A stretch of 64,000 nt of DNA from Bacteroidaceae bacterium (GTDB taxonomy: Bacteria; Bacteroidota; Bacteroidia; Bacteroidales; Bacteroidaceae), in contig JAGCPD010000065.1 in assembly GCA_017645305.1 (NCBI GenBank), forward strand, positions 1 to 64,000, written 5' to 3'. Shown piece by piece: positions 25,424 through 34,620 of this stretch. A program made the translations under genes and the position numbers. Position 1 is the stretch's first letter; every line of letters begins with the position of its first letter. A model generated the notes under the pieces. It ran no database searches, was not told where the DNA came from, and saw only the letters and a program-made list of their open reading frames with translations.

Positions 25424-26401
25424 TTATATACTCAGTTCGTCAAGCACGGTGATGAGACGTTTGTCGAAGCGCTTGTCGGTGCGGATACACTCGCTGAAGG
25501 GGACATAGACCATGTCGTTGTTGCGGACACCCACCATCACGTTGCGCTGCCCCTGCTTGATGGCCTCAATGGCTCCCGCGCCAGTGATGGCGGCCAGGAT
25601 ACGGTCGCGGGCCGACGGGGTGCCGCCACGCTGCAAGTGGCCAAGGATGGAGACGCGCACGTCGAACCCCGGGAACTCCTTCTTTACGCGGTCGGCATAG
25701 TAGAGGGCGCCGCATTTGGGACTCTCGCTCACGATGACGATGCACGACTTCTTCGACTTGCGGATGCCACGGTTCATGAATTGTGCCAGCTGGTCCACGT
25801 CGGTTGTCTCCTCGGGCACGATGGCGGCCTCTGCACCGCAGGCGATAGCGCAGTTCTGTGCCAGGAAGCCTGCGTCGCGTCCCATCACCTCAACGAAGAA
25901 AATGCGCTCGTGCGAGTTCGCTGTGTCGCGGATGCGGTCCACGCACTCCATGATGGTGTTCATCGTCGTGTCGTAGCCAATGGTGGCATCGGTGCCGTAG
26001 AGGTCGTTGTCGATGGTGCCGGGCAGACCGATGACGGGGAAGTCGAATTCCACGCCGAAGTTCCAGGCACCCGTCAGCGAACCGTTGCCGCCGATGACGA
26101 CAAGTGCATCAATTCCCTCCTTCTGGCACGTCTCGTATGCCTTCTGCCTTCCCTCGGGTGTCATGAACTCCGTGCTTCGGGCGGTCTTCAGGATGGTGCC
26201 GCCACGGGTGATGATGCCGCTCACGTCCTCGGTGGTGAAGTCCTTTACCTCCCCCTTGATGAGTCCGTCGTATCCACGGTAGATACCCTTGATGTTGAAA
26301 CCGTTGCAGATGCCGGCGCGTGTCACGGCACGGATGGCTGCGTTCATGCCGGGGGCATCGCCACCCGACGTCAGAATACCGATAGTCTTAATTTTGCCCA
26401 T
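25424..26401 (-). CDS. pfkA: 6-phosphofructokinase
   Basis: PfkA phosphorylates fructose 6-phosphate to the 1,6-bisphosphate. The 325-residue product has [30 protein letters not shown], the catalytic PGTIDND (Asp131) and [11 protein letters not shown]. One feature differs from textbook ATP-PFK: the motif GGDGS reads GGNGS (Asn106), replacing an Asp that contacts Mg-ATP in the E. coli enzyme. Similar GGNGS copies occur in other Bacteroidota to my recollection, so it may be a paralogue property rather than a defect. Codons are strongly G/C-ending, as in highly expressed genes. glgP follows 22 bases downstream. Confidence 0.93.
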   Translation of the reverse strand: MGKIKTIGILTSGGDAPGMNAAIRAVTRAGICNGFNIKGIYRGYDGLIKGEVKDFTTEDVSGIITRGGTILKTARSTEFMTPEGRQKAYETCQKEGIDALVVIGGNGSLTGAWNFGVEFDFPVIGLPGTIDNDLYGTDATIGYDTTMNTIMECVDRIRDTANSHERIFFVEVMGRDAGFLAQNCAIACGAEAAIVPEETTDVDQLAQFMNRGIRKSKKSCIVIVSESPKCGALYYADRVKKEFPGFDVRVSILGHLQRGGTPSARDRILAAITGAGAIEAIKQGQRNVMVGVRNNDMVYVPFSECIRTDKRFDKRLITVLDELSI

Positions 26402-26430
26402 TATCGTTTGTCTTTAAAGTTTTGTTGGCA

Positions 26431-26438
26431 CAAATATA
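26431..26438 (-). promoter_or_regulatory. Promoter -7 box of pfkA-glgP
   Basis: TATATTTG on the minus strand fits TAnnTTTG, 29 bases before the pfkA ATG. No clear -33 TTTG is seen. Confidence 0.55.
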
Positions 26439-26536
26439 CGAAAAAGAATAGAGATTAGGGATTAGATTTCAGATTTTTTTTCTTTTTTGGGGTAGAAAGA
26501 GTGGCAGCACCCCAATTCGTGAGAATACCATTTAAC

Positions 26537-27424
26537 TTAGATAATGTTATTGTTTTCGTTGATTTTTTTTATCAGATTGCTAAACTCGTAATTCTTGAGT
26601 CCCCACTGGGGAGCGATGACGTACTTAGGCGGACTTTGACTGACAAAACGCTCGAATACTAATGTGGAAGGTAGGTGTGAGATGTATTCTAAGACCAATC
26701 GGATGTACTCTTCGGCAGTGGGGAGCGGCCAGGGATGTTGCTGATATTCTTCGGCCAATGTGGTACCGCGGATAATTTGCAGTTGATGCAGTTTCAGGGT
26801 AGTGAGGGGGAGGTGGGCTATCTCGTCAGCCTGCCGCATTAGTTCCTCTCTGCTTTCCCAGGGGAATCCCAGTATGATATGGGCTCCTACACGTATGTCG
26901 CGCGCGGCTGTCTGACGGACAATCTGGGCCGAGAGGGCATAGGTATGACCGCGATTGATACGCAGCAGCGTCTCCTCGTTGGCACTCTCTATGCCGTATT
27001 CTATGATAAGGAAGGTACGCTTGTTGAGTTCTGTAAGGTAATTGAGTAGGATGGGAGGCATACAGTCGGGTCGTGTGCCGATAACTAATCCTACCACATC
27101 GGGAACTTTTAATGCCTCTTCGTACAGCTCTTTCAGATGCTCCAACTGTCCGTATGTATTGGTGTAGGCCTGAAAGTATGCCAGATATTTCATATGCGGA
27201 TACTTGCGCGAGAAGAACTGCTTGCCTTCCTCCAATTGTTGGGTTATGCTCTTGGTGGGCTGGCAGTATGCTGGATTGAAGGTCTGGTTGTTACAGAAGG
27301 TGCAGCCGCCATAACCAACCGTTCCGTCTCTGTTAGGGCAGGTAAAGCCTGCGTTGACGGAAATTTTTTGTACCTTTGTTCCCAACTGTTCTTGGAGCCA
27401 GGGACCATATTCCTTGTATTTCAT
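26537..27424 (-). CDS. YhcC-type radical SAM protein (TIGR01212-like)
   Basis: The 295-residue product has the atypical iron-sulfur triad C-X11-C-X2-C (Cys29, Cys41, Cys44 within FTCPNRDGT and GGCTFCNNQ) that marks this family, followed by a radical SAM barrel with GTRPDCMP, LIIEYGIESANEETL, and HIILGFPWESREE. The family is widespread and its reaction is not established. It is cytoplasmic. The start is well defined: the -7 box TAATTTTG ends 4 bases before the ATG, so the message is leaderless or nearly so. It diverges from the dipeptidyl peptidase gene, and the two promoters lie within 70 bases. Confidence 0.9.
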   Translation of the reverse strand: MKYKEYGPWLQEQLGTKVQKISVNAGFTCPNRDGTVGYGGCTFCNNQTFNPAYCQPTKSITQQLEEGKQFFSRKYPHMKYLAYFQAYTNTYGQLEHLKELYEEALKVPDVVGLVIGTRPDCMPPILLNYLTELNKRTFLIIEYGIESANEETLLRINRGHTYALSAQIVRQTAARDIRVGAHIILGFPWESREELMRQADEIAHLPLTTLKLHQLQIIRGTTLAEEYQQHPWPLPTAEEYIRLVLEYISHLPSTLVFERFVSQSPPKYVIAPQWGLKNYEFSNLIKKINENNNII

Positions 27425-27428
27425 ACTG

Positions 27429-27436
27429 CAAAATTA
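27429..27436 (-). promoter_or_regulatory. Promoter -7 box of the yhcC-like gene
   Basis: TAATTTTG on the minus strand fits TAnnTTTG and is 4 bases from the start codon. Confidence 0.6.
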
Positions 27437-27489
27437 CCGAAAAATGAGAGAAGTGCGAAGGAAAAGTTTTTTTTCTTTTCCTTTTTTCG

Positions 27490-27497
27490 TACCTTTG
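27490..27497 (+). promoter_or_regulatory. Promoter -7 box of the dipeptidyl peptidase gene
   Basis: TACCTTTG fits TAnnTTTG. It leaves a leader of about 110 bases to the ATG at 27615. Confidence 0.55.
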
Positions 27498-27614
27498 CAC
27501 ACAAAACAAGAGAAAGGGAGAAAAAAGGGAGTAAAAGAGGAAGTAGTTCAACTCTCATTGGCGGAAGCCAATAAACTTCCAATTAAAGTCAAAAAAAATA
27601 TGATATTTAAAATA

Positions 27615-29816
27615 ATGAAGCGTTTTTTTCTTTTGACAGTTATTTTTTGTACATTTGTCAGTGTGCGTGCTGCCCGTGATATTCAGCTTAACGATCTCTG
27701 CAGAGGGGCATACTATGCCCAGCAGATTTATGGTGTAAATCCCCTTCAGGATGGCGAGAGCTACAGTCAGTTGACAGACGGCGGCAAGAAGATTGTCCGC
27801 AAAAGTTTCCGCACAGGCGAAGAGACCGGTGTTATCTTTGATGTAGATAATATAAAGACGCGTATGCAGATTCCGCGCATCGACGGCTATATTATGAGTC
27901 CTAACGAGCAGAACATCCTGTTGCAGACAGAGACCAAGAGCATATACCGTCATAGCCGCACAGCGCAGTATTATATTTATAACGTAAAGAATCGTACGGT
28001 GGCAAGGTTGAGTGACGGAGGGCCTCAGGAGGTGCCTCTCTGGAGTCGCGATGGCAATATGGTGGCTTTTGTACGTGAGGGCAACCTGTTTCTGGTTAAG
28101 CTGCTTTTCAACAATAGCGAGAGTCAGATTACTAAGGATGGTAAGTTCAACGAGGTAATAAACGGAAAACCCGACTGGGTGAACGAGGAGGAATTCTCCT
28201 TTAATCGTGCTTTCGACTTCAACGAGGATAACACCATGATTGCATGGATACGTTACGATGAAAAGGAGGTACCAATGTTCAGCTTCCCGTGGTACAAAGG
28301 CTTGAACCCGGAACGAAAGGAATATGCGCAGTATCCCGGCTCGTATGACTACAAATATCCTGTGGCTGGAGCCCGGAATAGCGTGGTAAGCGTACACAGC
28401 TTTGACATCAAAAGTCGCGTGATTCGTAAGATGCAGCTGCCCATTCCTGAGGATGGTTATGTGCCCCGTATTTTTTTTACCAAAGACCCCGAGAAATTGC
28501 TAATTCTTACTAACAACCGCCATCAGGACTGTCTGGATATCTATTTGGCCAACCCGCGTAGTACGGAATGCCGCGTGATTGTCCGGGAGCAGGCAGAGAA
28601 GTATGTTGCTGAGGAGGTTTACAAGAATTTTAAGGTGCTGGACGATGGTTTTGTGATGATGAGTGAGCGCAGCGGATTTAACCACCTGTATCTATACGAC
28701 CTTACGGGTACTATGCGACGACAGCTTACGACGGGCAACTTCGTGGTGACAGATTTCTATGGTTATGATGCTAAATCTGGAACCGTCTATTATGCCAGTA
28801 CCCAGGAGAGCCCGCTCTGCCGTGCTGTTTATAAGGCTGATGCCAAGGGTAAGGTAATGAAACTGAGCAATGAGCGTGGAACTAACAGCGCTACTTTTAG
28901 TAGAGGGTTGCGTTACTATATGAATGTATATAGCAACCTGAATACCCCGCCAGTAACCACCCTTTGCGATGCCAGCGGCAAAACACTGAATACGCTGGTT
29001 GATAATGCGGAACTGAAGAAGAAACTCTCGGAACTGAATTTGGGTGAACGCAGGTTCTTCACCTTTAAGACGCAGGATGGCGCAGAACTGAATGGCTTTA
29101 TGGTGCTGCCCGCCAACTTTTCAGAGAGCAAGAAATACCCTGTCGTTATGCATCAGTACAGCGGCCCTGGCAGCCAGCAGGTGGTAGATAGCTGGAATGC
29201 CGGTAATATGGGCGGTTCACTTTATGAGCAGTACCTGTGTCAGCAGGGCTTCATCTGTGTATGTGTGGATGGACGGGGAACTGGTGGCCGTGGTCGTGAC
29301 TTTGAACAGTGTACCTACCTGAAACTGGGTCAGTTGGAAAGCCGCGACCAGGTGGAGGCTGCCCTGTATCTGGGTACCATGCCGTATGTTGATAAAGAGC
29401 ACATAGGCATTTGGGGGTGGAGCTATGGAGGGTTCAATACCTTGATGAGTATGAGCGAGGGACGTCCTGTCTTTGCTGCCGGAGTAGCTGTTGCACCTCC
29501 CACCGACTGGCGTTACTATGACAGTGTATATACTGAACGTTATATGCGTACTCCTAACGAGAATGGGGATGGGTATGATGTAAGTCCCATTGGCCGTTCC
29601 AGTCAGTTGAGCGGACACCTGCTTATCTGTCATGGATTAGCCGACGATAATGTACATTTCCGTAATGTAGCCGAATATACCGAGGCTTTGGTACAGGCTG
29701 ACAAGGATTTCCGCGAGCTTACCTATACCAATCGTAATCATGGTATCAGTGGTGGCAATACGCGGATACATCTTTTCCGTCAGATAACACAGCATTTCAA
29801 GCAATATTTACAATAA
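27615..29816 (+). CDS. Dipeptidyl peptidase IV (S9B serine peptidase), exported
   Basis: DPP-IV enzymes remove X-Pro dipeptides from peptide N-termini, a key step in protein-fed Prevotella and Porphyromonas. From the ATG at 27615 the product has 733 residues. It has a signal peptide (FFLLTVIFCTFVSVRA), an N-terminal beta-propeller (about 40-490) and a C-terminal alpha/beta hydrolase with the triad Ser603 (GWSYGG), Asp678 (ADDNVHF) and His709 (NRNHGIS). The longer open frame back to 27354 runs through the facing yhcC gene and is not used; ATG at 27600 is a close alternative start. It stands alone in its unit. Membrane-bound or periplasmic location is inferred. Confidence 0.93.
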   Translation: MKRFFLLTVIFCTFVSVRAARDIQLNDLCRGAYYAQQIYGVNPLQDGESYSQLTDGGKKIVRKSFRTGEETGVIFDVDNIKTRMQIPRIDGYIMSPNEQNILLQTETKSIYRHSRTAQYYIYNVKNRTVARLSDGGPQEVPLWSRDGNMVAFVREGNLFLVKLLFNNSESQITKDGKFNEVINGKPDWVNEEEFSFNRAFDFNEDNTMIAWIRYDEKEVPMFSFPWYKGLNPERKEYAQYPGSYDYKYPVAGARNSVVSVHSFDIKSRVIRKMQLPIPEDGYVPRIFFTKDPEKLLILTNNRHQDCLDIYLANPRSTECRVIVREQAEKYVAEEVYKNFKVLDDGFVMMSERSGFNHLYLYDLTGTMRRQLTTGNFVVTDFYGYDAKSGTVYYASTQESPLCRAVYKADAKGKVMKLSNERGTNSATFSRGLRYYMNVYSNLNTPPVTTLCDASGKTLNTLVDNAELKKKLSELNLGERRFFTFKTQDGAELNGFMVLPANFSESKKYPVVMHQYSGPGSQQVVDSWNAGNMGGSLYEQYLCQQGFICVCVDGRGTGGRGRDFEQCTYLKLGQLESRDQVEAALYLGTMPYVDKEHIGIWGWSYGGFNTLMSMSEGRPVFAAGVAVAPPTDWRYYDSVYTERYMRTPNENGDGYDVSPIGRSSQLSGHLLICHGLADDNVHFRNVAEYTEALVQADKDFRELTYTNRNHGISGGNTRIHLFRQITQHFKQYLQ

Positions 29817-29927
29817 GAGTGAGAATTTATGGCACAACAAGTTCCGTTTTTCTCTAATTTTTGCAACTTTGAGACTATGTATCCAACTTACTTCCGTTCG
29901 GAAATGAAAGAAAAATCCCCATTTTCC

Positions 29928-29958
29928 TTTGCATTTCGCTCACTTATTTGTAATTTTG
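29928..29958 (+). promoter_or_regulatory. Promoter of tRNA-Arg
   Basis: TTTG (29928-29931), 19 bases, then TAATTTTG (29951-29958): an exact match to the Bacteroidota housekeeping promoter, 17 bases before the tRNA. Confidence 0.85.
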
Positions 29959-29975
29959 TACCGCGTTAAAACATT

Positions 29976-30049
29976 GGTCCCGTAGCTTAGCTGTATAGAG
30001 CGTCAGATTCCGGTTCTGAAGGTCGAGGGTTAGAATCCCTCCGGGATCA
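29976..30049 (+). tRNA. tRNA-Arg (anticodon CCG)
   Basis: A full cloverleaf is visible. The acceptor stem GGTCCCG/CGGGATC has one G-T pair. The anticodon stem is TCAGA/TCTGA around loop TTCCGGT, with anticodon CCG reading CGG (Arg). The T stem GAGGG/CCCTC holds loop TTAGAAT. The discriminator base is A and CCA is not encoded, as usual in Bacteroidota. Confidence 0.95.
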
Positions 30050-30167
30050 CAAAGAAGAAAAGTTTTGGATGATGGGATATAGCTAACTTATCCATAACTT
30101 CGCTGTGTATTTTTTATAGCCGTTTAGATATATCGTGAAACAAAATAACTATTTGAACTAACAATTT

Positions 30168-33158
30168 ATGAAAAGAAAATGTCTTTCTTTAACCATGTTC
30201 TTTCTGTTGATTGGGATGAACATGCAGGCTCAGTCCGTATCTGATGAGCAAATGGACGAGCATTTCAACGATAGCGTTATGCCTTATGGATGGTTTGCCG
30301 AAGGTTGGATAGTGAAAAATGGCGTAGCTACCAAGGGTTCGTCCTCAGGAGGGTTCAATATGGAGACTTTGATGGGGGGCGGCAGTAGTGTCAACTATTT
30401 GATGACTCCTCCTCTGACTGTACAGGAAGGTGAGTCACTGGTTTTCTCTGCCAAGAAAGCCAAGGAAAGCGGCATGGGTTCAATGATGGGCGGCAGCAGC
30501 GATTCAACCTTTGTCGTAGAATACGAAGTATATAGTGAGCATAGGTGGAAGAAGGCATTCGACTTCACCACGCAGTTGGATTCTGTTTATAAGGACTTCA
30601 CCATCTCTGGTATCGCCCCAGGCGAATACCGTTTCCGCTTCAAGGCTGGTGGAAATGTCGAAATCGATAGTATCGCAGGTTTCCATATTGACATGGAGGC
30701 TCCCGATATCTATGTAATACGTGGTAAGGCTGCTGCTACCAATGTCAATTTGGGTGTTTGTACGAAGGATAGCACAGCGACATTTACAGTAATCAATACT
30801 GCCACAGGTACGCTTAATACCACCATCAAGATTTATGATGACATGCCCTATACTCTTAGTACGAATGAACTGTCGGTGACTGCCGGTGATTCTGCAACCG
30901 TAGATATTACCTATATTTATCAGAATGCCGTACAGGGAAGAAATACTACCGAAATTTCATTCAAACCAGCAGATGATCGGGTCTATGGCATGAGCTATAG
31001 GGTGGATGCTGTTACTGCCGAAGAGGGTATATGGCAGGAAACCTTCAATAATAGTTCCAGACCCGATGGTTGGTTCACAGAGGGTTGGCAGTTTAAGGAC
31101 AATACGGCGTCTGTTATCAAGCCTTCCGACGGAATGGAAGGGATGATGGGAGGTAGCAGTCCTTCTTATTATCTGCTGACTCCTGTACTGACAATCGAAA
31201 GTCCCTTACAAGTACTGTCTTTCTCGGCAAGGACTACTGGCAGCAGCGGAATGGGTTCAATGTTCGGTGGTGGCGGTTCTACTTTCAGCGTAGAAAAATC
31301 GCTTTATGGCAGCAATCGTTGGGAGAAGGTGAAGGACTTCTCAAATGAAATAGACACCGTCTTTACAACGCTATGGTTATCAGAAATGCAACCTGGCGAC
31401 TACCGTTTTCGTTTTATGGCATCCGACAGTATCGTTATCGACTCAGTAGCAGGCTTTAAATTGAAGGAGGATGCGCCTGATTTTTATCTGACAGTTGACG
31501 GCACGGTAGGCAACGACATCAATCTGGGTATGCTTAATGCCAATGCCAGCAAAAACATTATGGTCATCAATACAGGTGCAGGCACATTACAGGTTAATGT
31601 CTCATTGACGGACGAGACGTTCTTTGCCGTGAACGAGAAACAGCTTTCCGTTACTGCCGGGGATACTGCCAGGGTGGAGGTGACGTTCCTTTATAGTCAG
31701 GAGAAGCAGGGCATGAACAATGCTGTGATAACTTTCTCGCCTGTCAGCGAGGTATTGAAGGCGCAGTCTGTCAGTATTCAGGCATACACAACCTATGCTG
31801 ATGCATGGTCAGAGGACTTCGAACCGGTATATGTGGTGGAAAACGAGTCGCAGCCATTGGAATTCCCTGTTGGCTGGGAGACTACAGGCTGGGTTGTCAG
31901 CAAGCCCAGTAGCGGTGGAATGATGTCCATGTTTGGCGGCGGTGGTGAAGAGAAGTCATGGATGGCTACCACTGATTCCGAGAACTACGAACTCATAACT
32001 CCGCGCTTGCAAGCCAAAAAGGGAGACGTTTTGCAGTTCCTTGCCGACATGAGTGGCGGCGGTATGATGTCCATGTTTGGCGGTGGCGGCAGTGGTATGC
32101 TGCAAGTCTATTATCAGCGTGAAAACGAAGGGGACTGGACACTATACGGTGTATATACCCAAAGTGGGAAAGTTTATTTCAAGGCTCCGTTTGCAGGTGT
32201 CTATCGTCTGAAGTTCAAAGGGCTTTCGGTTTCGCTGGACGACTTCGAGGGGCTGCGTTTCCCCTTGGAGGAGGTTGCACTGACAGATGGTGAAGATACC
32301 AACAATACCGCTGTGTTGGAAAAGTATGACGGTATCAATGTCAACATGGTTTACGACCGTGAACTCTCGGCTGTAGCAAATGGCGACGGCACATGGACTC
32401 CTAAGGCCTACACTATATGTCTCCCGTACGACTGGAAGATGAGTGACTATATGGAAGGCGGCAAGGTGAAACTCTACCAGCTGTCCTATGTTGACAACTA
32501 TTATAAACAGTTCATCTTTACAGAAGGTTCTGATTTTGCTGAGGCAGGGAAGGCCTATCTGGCGGTGGTGGAGCTTGGTTCAGTCAGGATGAATGCTGCC
32601 GACGTAACAGTACATGTTACTCCGGCTGATACAGATGCCTCTCCAGTGAACGACTACGAGAAATGGTTCTTCAATAAGGAACAGACGAAGATTGGTACCT
32701 GGCAAGGTACATTCCGGGATATTGCTGCTGCCGATGCTGCTAATGTATATATGTACTGTCTGCGCGACGATGGCTCTTGGGGGCGATTTATCCTCAACGA
32801 GGAAAATACGATGGAGCCTCTGAAGGCATTTAGGGGATATCTGCTGACAGAGCAGGTAATGGATGACGAATACACAATGAATCCTGCTTCTGCACGTGCC
32901 CGTGCGCCACGTATAGTTGGCAACAGCTACCAGACTATGTTTGGCAACAATGGTGAGGTTACCGATCAGCCGAACCTGCTCTACGAGGGCGATATTCCTA
33001 TAATGAGTTCTGATGATGCAACGGGTATTAGTCCTGTCATACACACCATTGATCAAGATGGTACTAATCGCTATTACGACCTACAGGGTCGTCTGCTGAC
33101 TCGCATGCCCCAAAAGGGTATCTTTATTAATAATGGCAAGAAAATAATAAACCAGTAA
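30168..33158 (+). CDS. Secreted multi-domain protein with Met/Gly-rich loops
   Basis: Function not recognised. After a signal peptide (MFFLLIGMNMQAQ) come three modules resembling choice-of-anchor-J/cleaved-adhesin beta-sandwiches: each opens with an F-x-x-PVGW/PYGW/PDGW-type motif and contains LMTPPL-like and YRFRF or YRLKF segments. The first two are each followed by an Ig-like domain (NLSVTAGDSATVDITYIY pattern). Each sandwich carries two unusual loops built from Met, Gly, Ser and Phe, such as MMSMFGGGG. The C-terminus ends YYDLQGRLL...GIFINNGKK, a tail common on Prevotella secreted proteins. The next gene is 4 bases behind. An extracellular binding or adhesion role is likely but unproven. 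Confidence 0.75.
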   Translation: MKRKCLSLTMFFLLIGMNMQAQSVSDEQMDEHFNDSVMPYGWFAEGWIVKNGVATKGSSSGGFNMETLMGGGSSVNYLMTPPLTVQEGESLVFSAKKAKESGMGSMMGGSSDSTFVVEYEVYSEHRWKKAFDFTTQLDSVYKDFTISGIAPGEYRFRFKAGGNVEIDSIAGFHIDMEAPDIYVIRGKAAATNVNLGVCTKDSTATFTVINTATGTLNTTIKIYDDMPYTLSTNELSVTAGDSATVDITYIYQNAVQGRNTTEISFKPADDRVYGMSYRVDAVTAEEGIWQETFNNSSRPDGWFTEGWQFKDNTASVIKPSDGMEGMMGGSSPSYYLLTPVLTIESPLQVLSFSARTTGSSGMGSMFGGGGSTFSVEKSLYGSNRWEKVKDFSNEIDTVFTTLWLSEMQPGDYRFRFMASDSIVIDSVAGFKLKEDAPDFYLTVDGTVGNDINLGMLNANASKNIMVINTGAGTLQVNVSLTDETFFAVNEKQLSVTAGDTARVEVTFLYSQEKQGMNNAVITFSPVSEVLKAQSVSIQAYTTYADAWSEDFEPVYVVENESQPLEFPVGWETTGWVVSKPSSGGMMSMFGGGGEEKSWMATTDSENYELITPRLQAKKGDVLQFLADMSGGGMMSMFGGGGSGMLQVYYQRENEGDWTLYGVYTQSGKVYFKAPFAGVYRLKFKGLSVSLDDFEGLRFPLEEVALTDGEDTNNTAVLEKYDGINVNMVYDRELSAVANGDGTWTPKAYTICLPYDWKMSDYMEGGKVKLYQLSYVDNYYKQFIFTEGSDFAEAGKAYLAVVELGSVRMNAADVTVHVTPADTDASPVNDYEKWFFNKEQTKIGTWQGTFRDIAAADAANVYMYCLRDDGSWGRFILNEENTMEPLKAFRGYLLTEQVMDDEYTMNPASARARAPRIVGNSYQTMFGNNGEVTDQPNLLYEGDIPIMSSDDATGISPVIHTIDQDGTNRYYDLQGRLLTRMPQKGIFINNGKKIINQ

Positions 33159-33162
33159 GTTT

Positions 33163-34614
33163 ATGAAGAGAATTATCTATCTGGCGCTTGTCGCCACTAT
33201 GTTCTGTTGCACGCTGGTGTTCACGGCGTGTTCTTCGGAGGACATCGACAACTCTTCTGTCAATCAGGAGATAGAAAAAGAGCGCAATGAGTTACTGGCA
33301 CATATTCAGGACGATGCGAGGATAATGGCAGACAGCCTGAACTTCGATATGCTCAATACAACGGCTCAGGTCAATGGACAGTTACTTTCCTCAATGGCTA
33401 AGGGACGTAATTTCTTGACAAACATGAAGAAACTTATTGGAATTATGGCCGTTCAGAATGCCATGCAACACGTTAAAAGCGTTGCTGCAGGCTCAGAACT
33501 GGCAGGGAAAGGTTATACTGCCTATCTCCCTCTTGATATCAGTGCTTTCGGCGTCCGGGTGGTCTTTGATGAACGTGGCAACTACAATGTGACTCCTGCA
33601 GAGGGACTGGAGTTTATCTTTCCGGCAACTCTCGATGGGGTGGGTACTACGGCATTTAAGATGTCGCTGAAGAATAATGGTGAGTGGTACGAAAGCGTTT
33701 CACCTACCAACTTTGGCAATGTGAAGGGACTGGCTTGTATCAGCCGTATCCCAAAGGCAATGACGATGAAATTGACAGGGCTCCTGAATGAAAATGAAGT
33801 GACACTCCTTACGGGTATTCTCAATATTGAAATGGAGAAGAATGCCGAGTCGCAGTATGTTGATTTCTACAACAATGCCTTTGCTATCTCCGGTCAACTG
33901 ATGTCAACATTGAAAGGTTCGCAATACGGATTGCCCGACGATGACAGTACGCTAAGTTTTAACCTGAGCATGAATGAGTCGGGACAGGCGGATATTGCTT
34001 ACAATTTCGAACAGAACGGAATGAATGTGCTAAACTTCGGGGCACAGGTAACCTTGCCCCAAAAGGAGCATTTTATAGAGCAAATTGCAGGCGACATCAC
34101 TAGTCTTTCAGACTTTACGGTCGGGAATATGATACTGATATTGGGTAACGCCTTTTCTAACAGTCAGGCTGTAGCGGAGATGACTATCCTTGACGACTTG
34201 ATTCTCACAGGCACCATCAGAGACGGCTCGCAGTTCTTTCAGGCACTGCAGGATATTGTTGCGAAGCGTAATGACAAAGAGGTAACAACGGAAGAGTGGA
34301 AAGAATTTGTGCAGAAGTTTAACGATTCGTACAATTTGCTGATAGGTTGTGAACATGTTACAAGGCAGGTGCCTATGCAGCTGTTCGCAATACAATCCGA
34401 TGGCAGCCTCGACAATCTGCCTGCATTGAAGTTTGCAGATAAGACTGACTATATTGCCCTTAGGACTCTTCTTACAACTGAGGCTGTAGATAATATCAAT
34501 AAGATTTACGAGACCACAGCTACCCCCGTGAGCAATGCAGCAGGTGTTGGTTTGCGTCTGTTATCGTCTGTGGTTCTTATGATGCCTATGAACAGCAAGG
34601 AGTGGGGCTTTTAA
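33163..34614 (+). CDS. Lipoprotein of unknown function
   Basis: The 483-residue product has a lipoprotein signal (lipobox VFTAC) and a charged segment with QEIEKERNELLAHIQDDAR that could form a helix. The middle (about 100-310) alternates polar and hydrophobic residues as in beta-rich folds (GFTAYLPLDISAFGVRVVF-like pattern and a second FNLSMNESGQADIAYNF stretch). I do not recognise a family. It is 4 bases behind the Met/Gly-loop protein, so the two probably work together at the cell surface. It converges on thiD with 6 bases between the stops. Confidence 0.7.
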   Translation: MKRIIYLALVATMFCCTLVFTACSSEDIDNSSVNQEIEKERNELLAHIQDDARIMADSLNFDMLNTTAQVNGQLLSSMAKGRNFLTNMKKLIGIMAVQNAMQHVKSVAAGSELAGKGYTAYLPLDISAFGVRVVFDERGNYNVTPAEGLEFIFPATLDGVGTTAFKMSLKNNGEWYESVSPTNFGNVKGLACISRIPKAMTMKLTGLLNENEVTLLTGILNIEMEKNAESQYVDFYNNAFAISGQLMSTLKGSQYGLPDDDSTLSFNLSMNESGQADIAYNFEQNGMNVLNFGAQVTLPQKEHFIEQIAGDITSLSDFTVGNMILILGNAFSNSQAVAEMTILDDLILTGTIRDGSQFFQALQDIVAKRNDKEVTTEEWKEFVQKFNDSYNLLIGCEHVTRQVPMQLFAIQSDGSLDNLPALKFADKTDYIALRTLLTTEAVDNINKIYETTATPVSNAAGVGLRLLSSVVLMMPMNSKEWGF

Positions 34615-34620
34615 GGAAGG

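Noticed and set aside
25421..26458. 345-codon open frame on the plus strand opposite pfkA
   Set aside because: It mirrors pfkA exactly; G/C-ending codons in pfkA remove stops from the opposite frame. No protein family motif.
27354..27614. Longer N-terminus for the dipeptidyl peptidase
   Set aside because: It would run through the facing yhcC-like gene and its promoter, and would place the signal peptide inside the protein.
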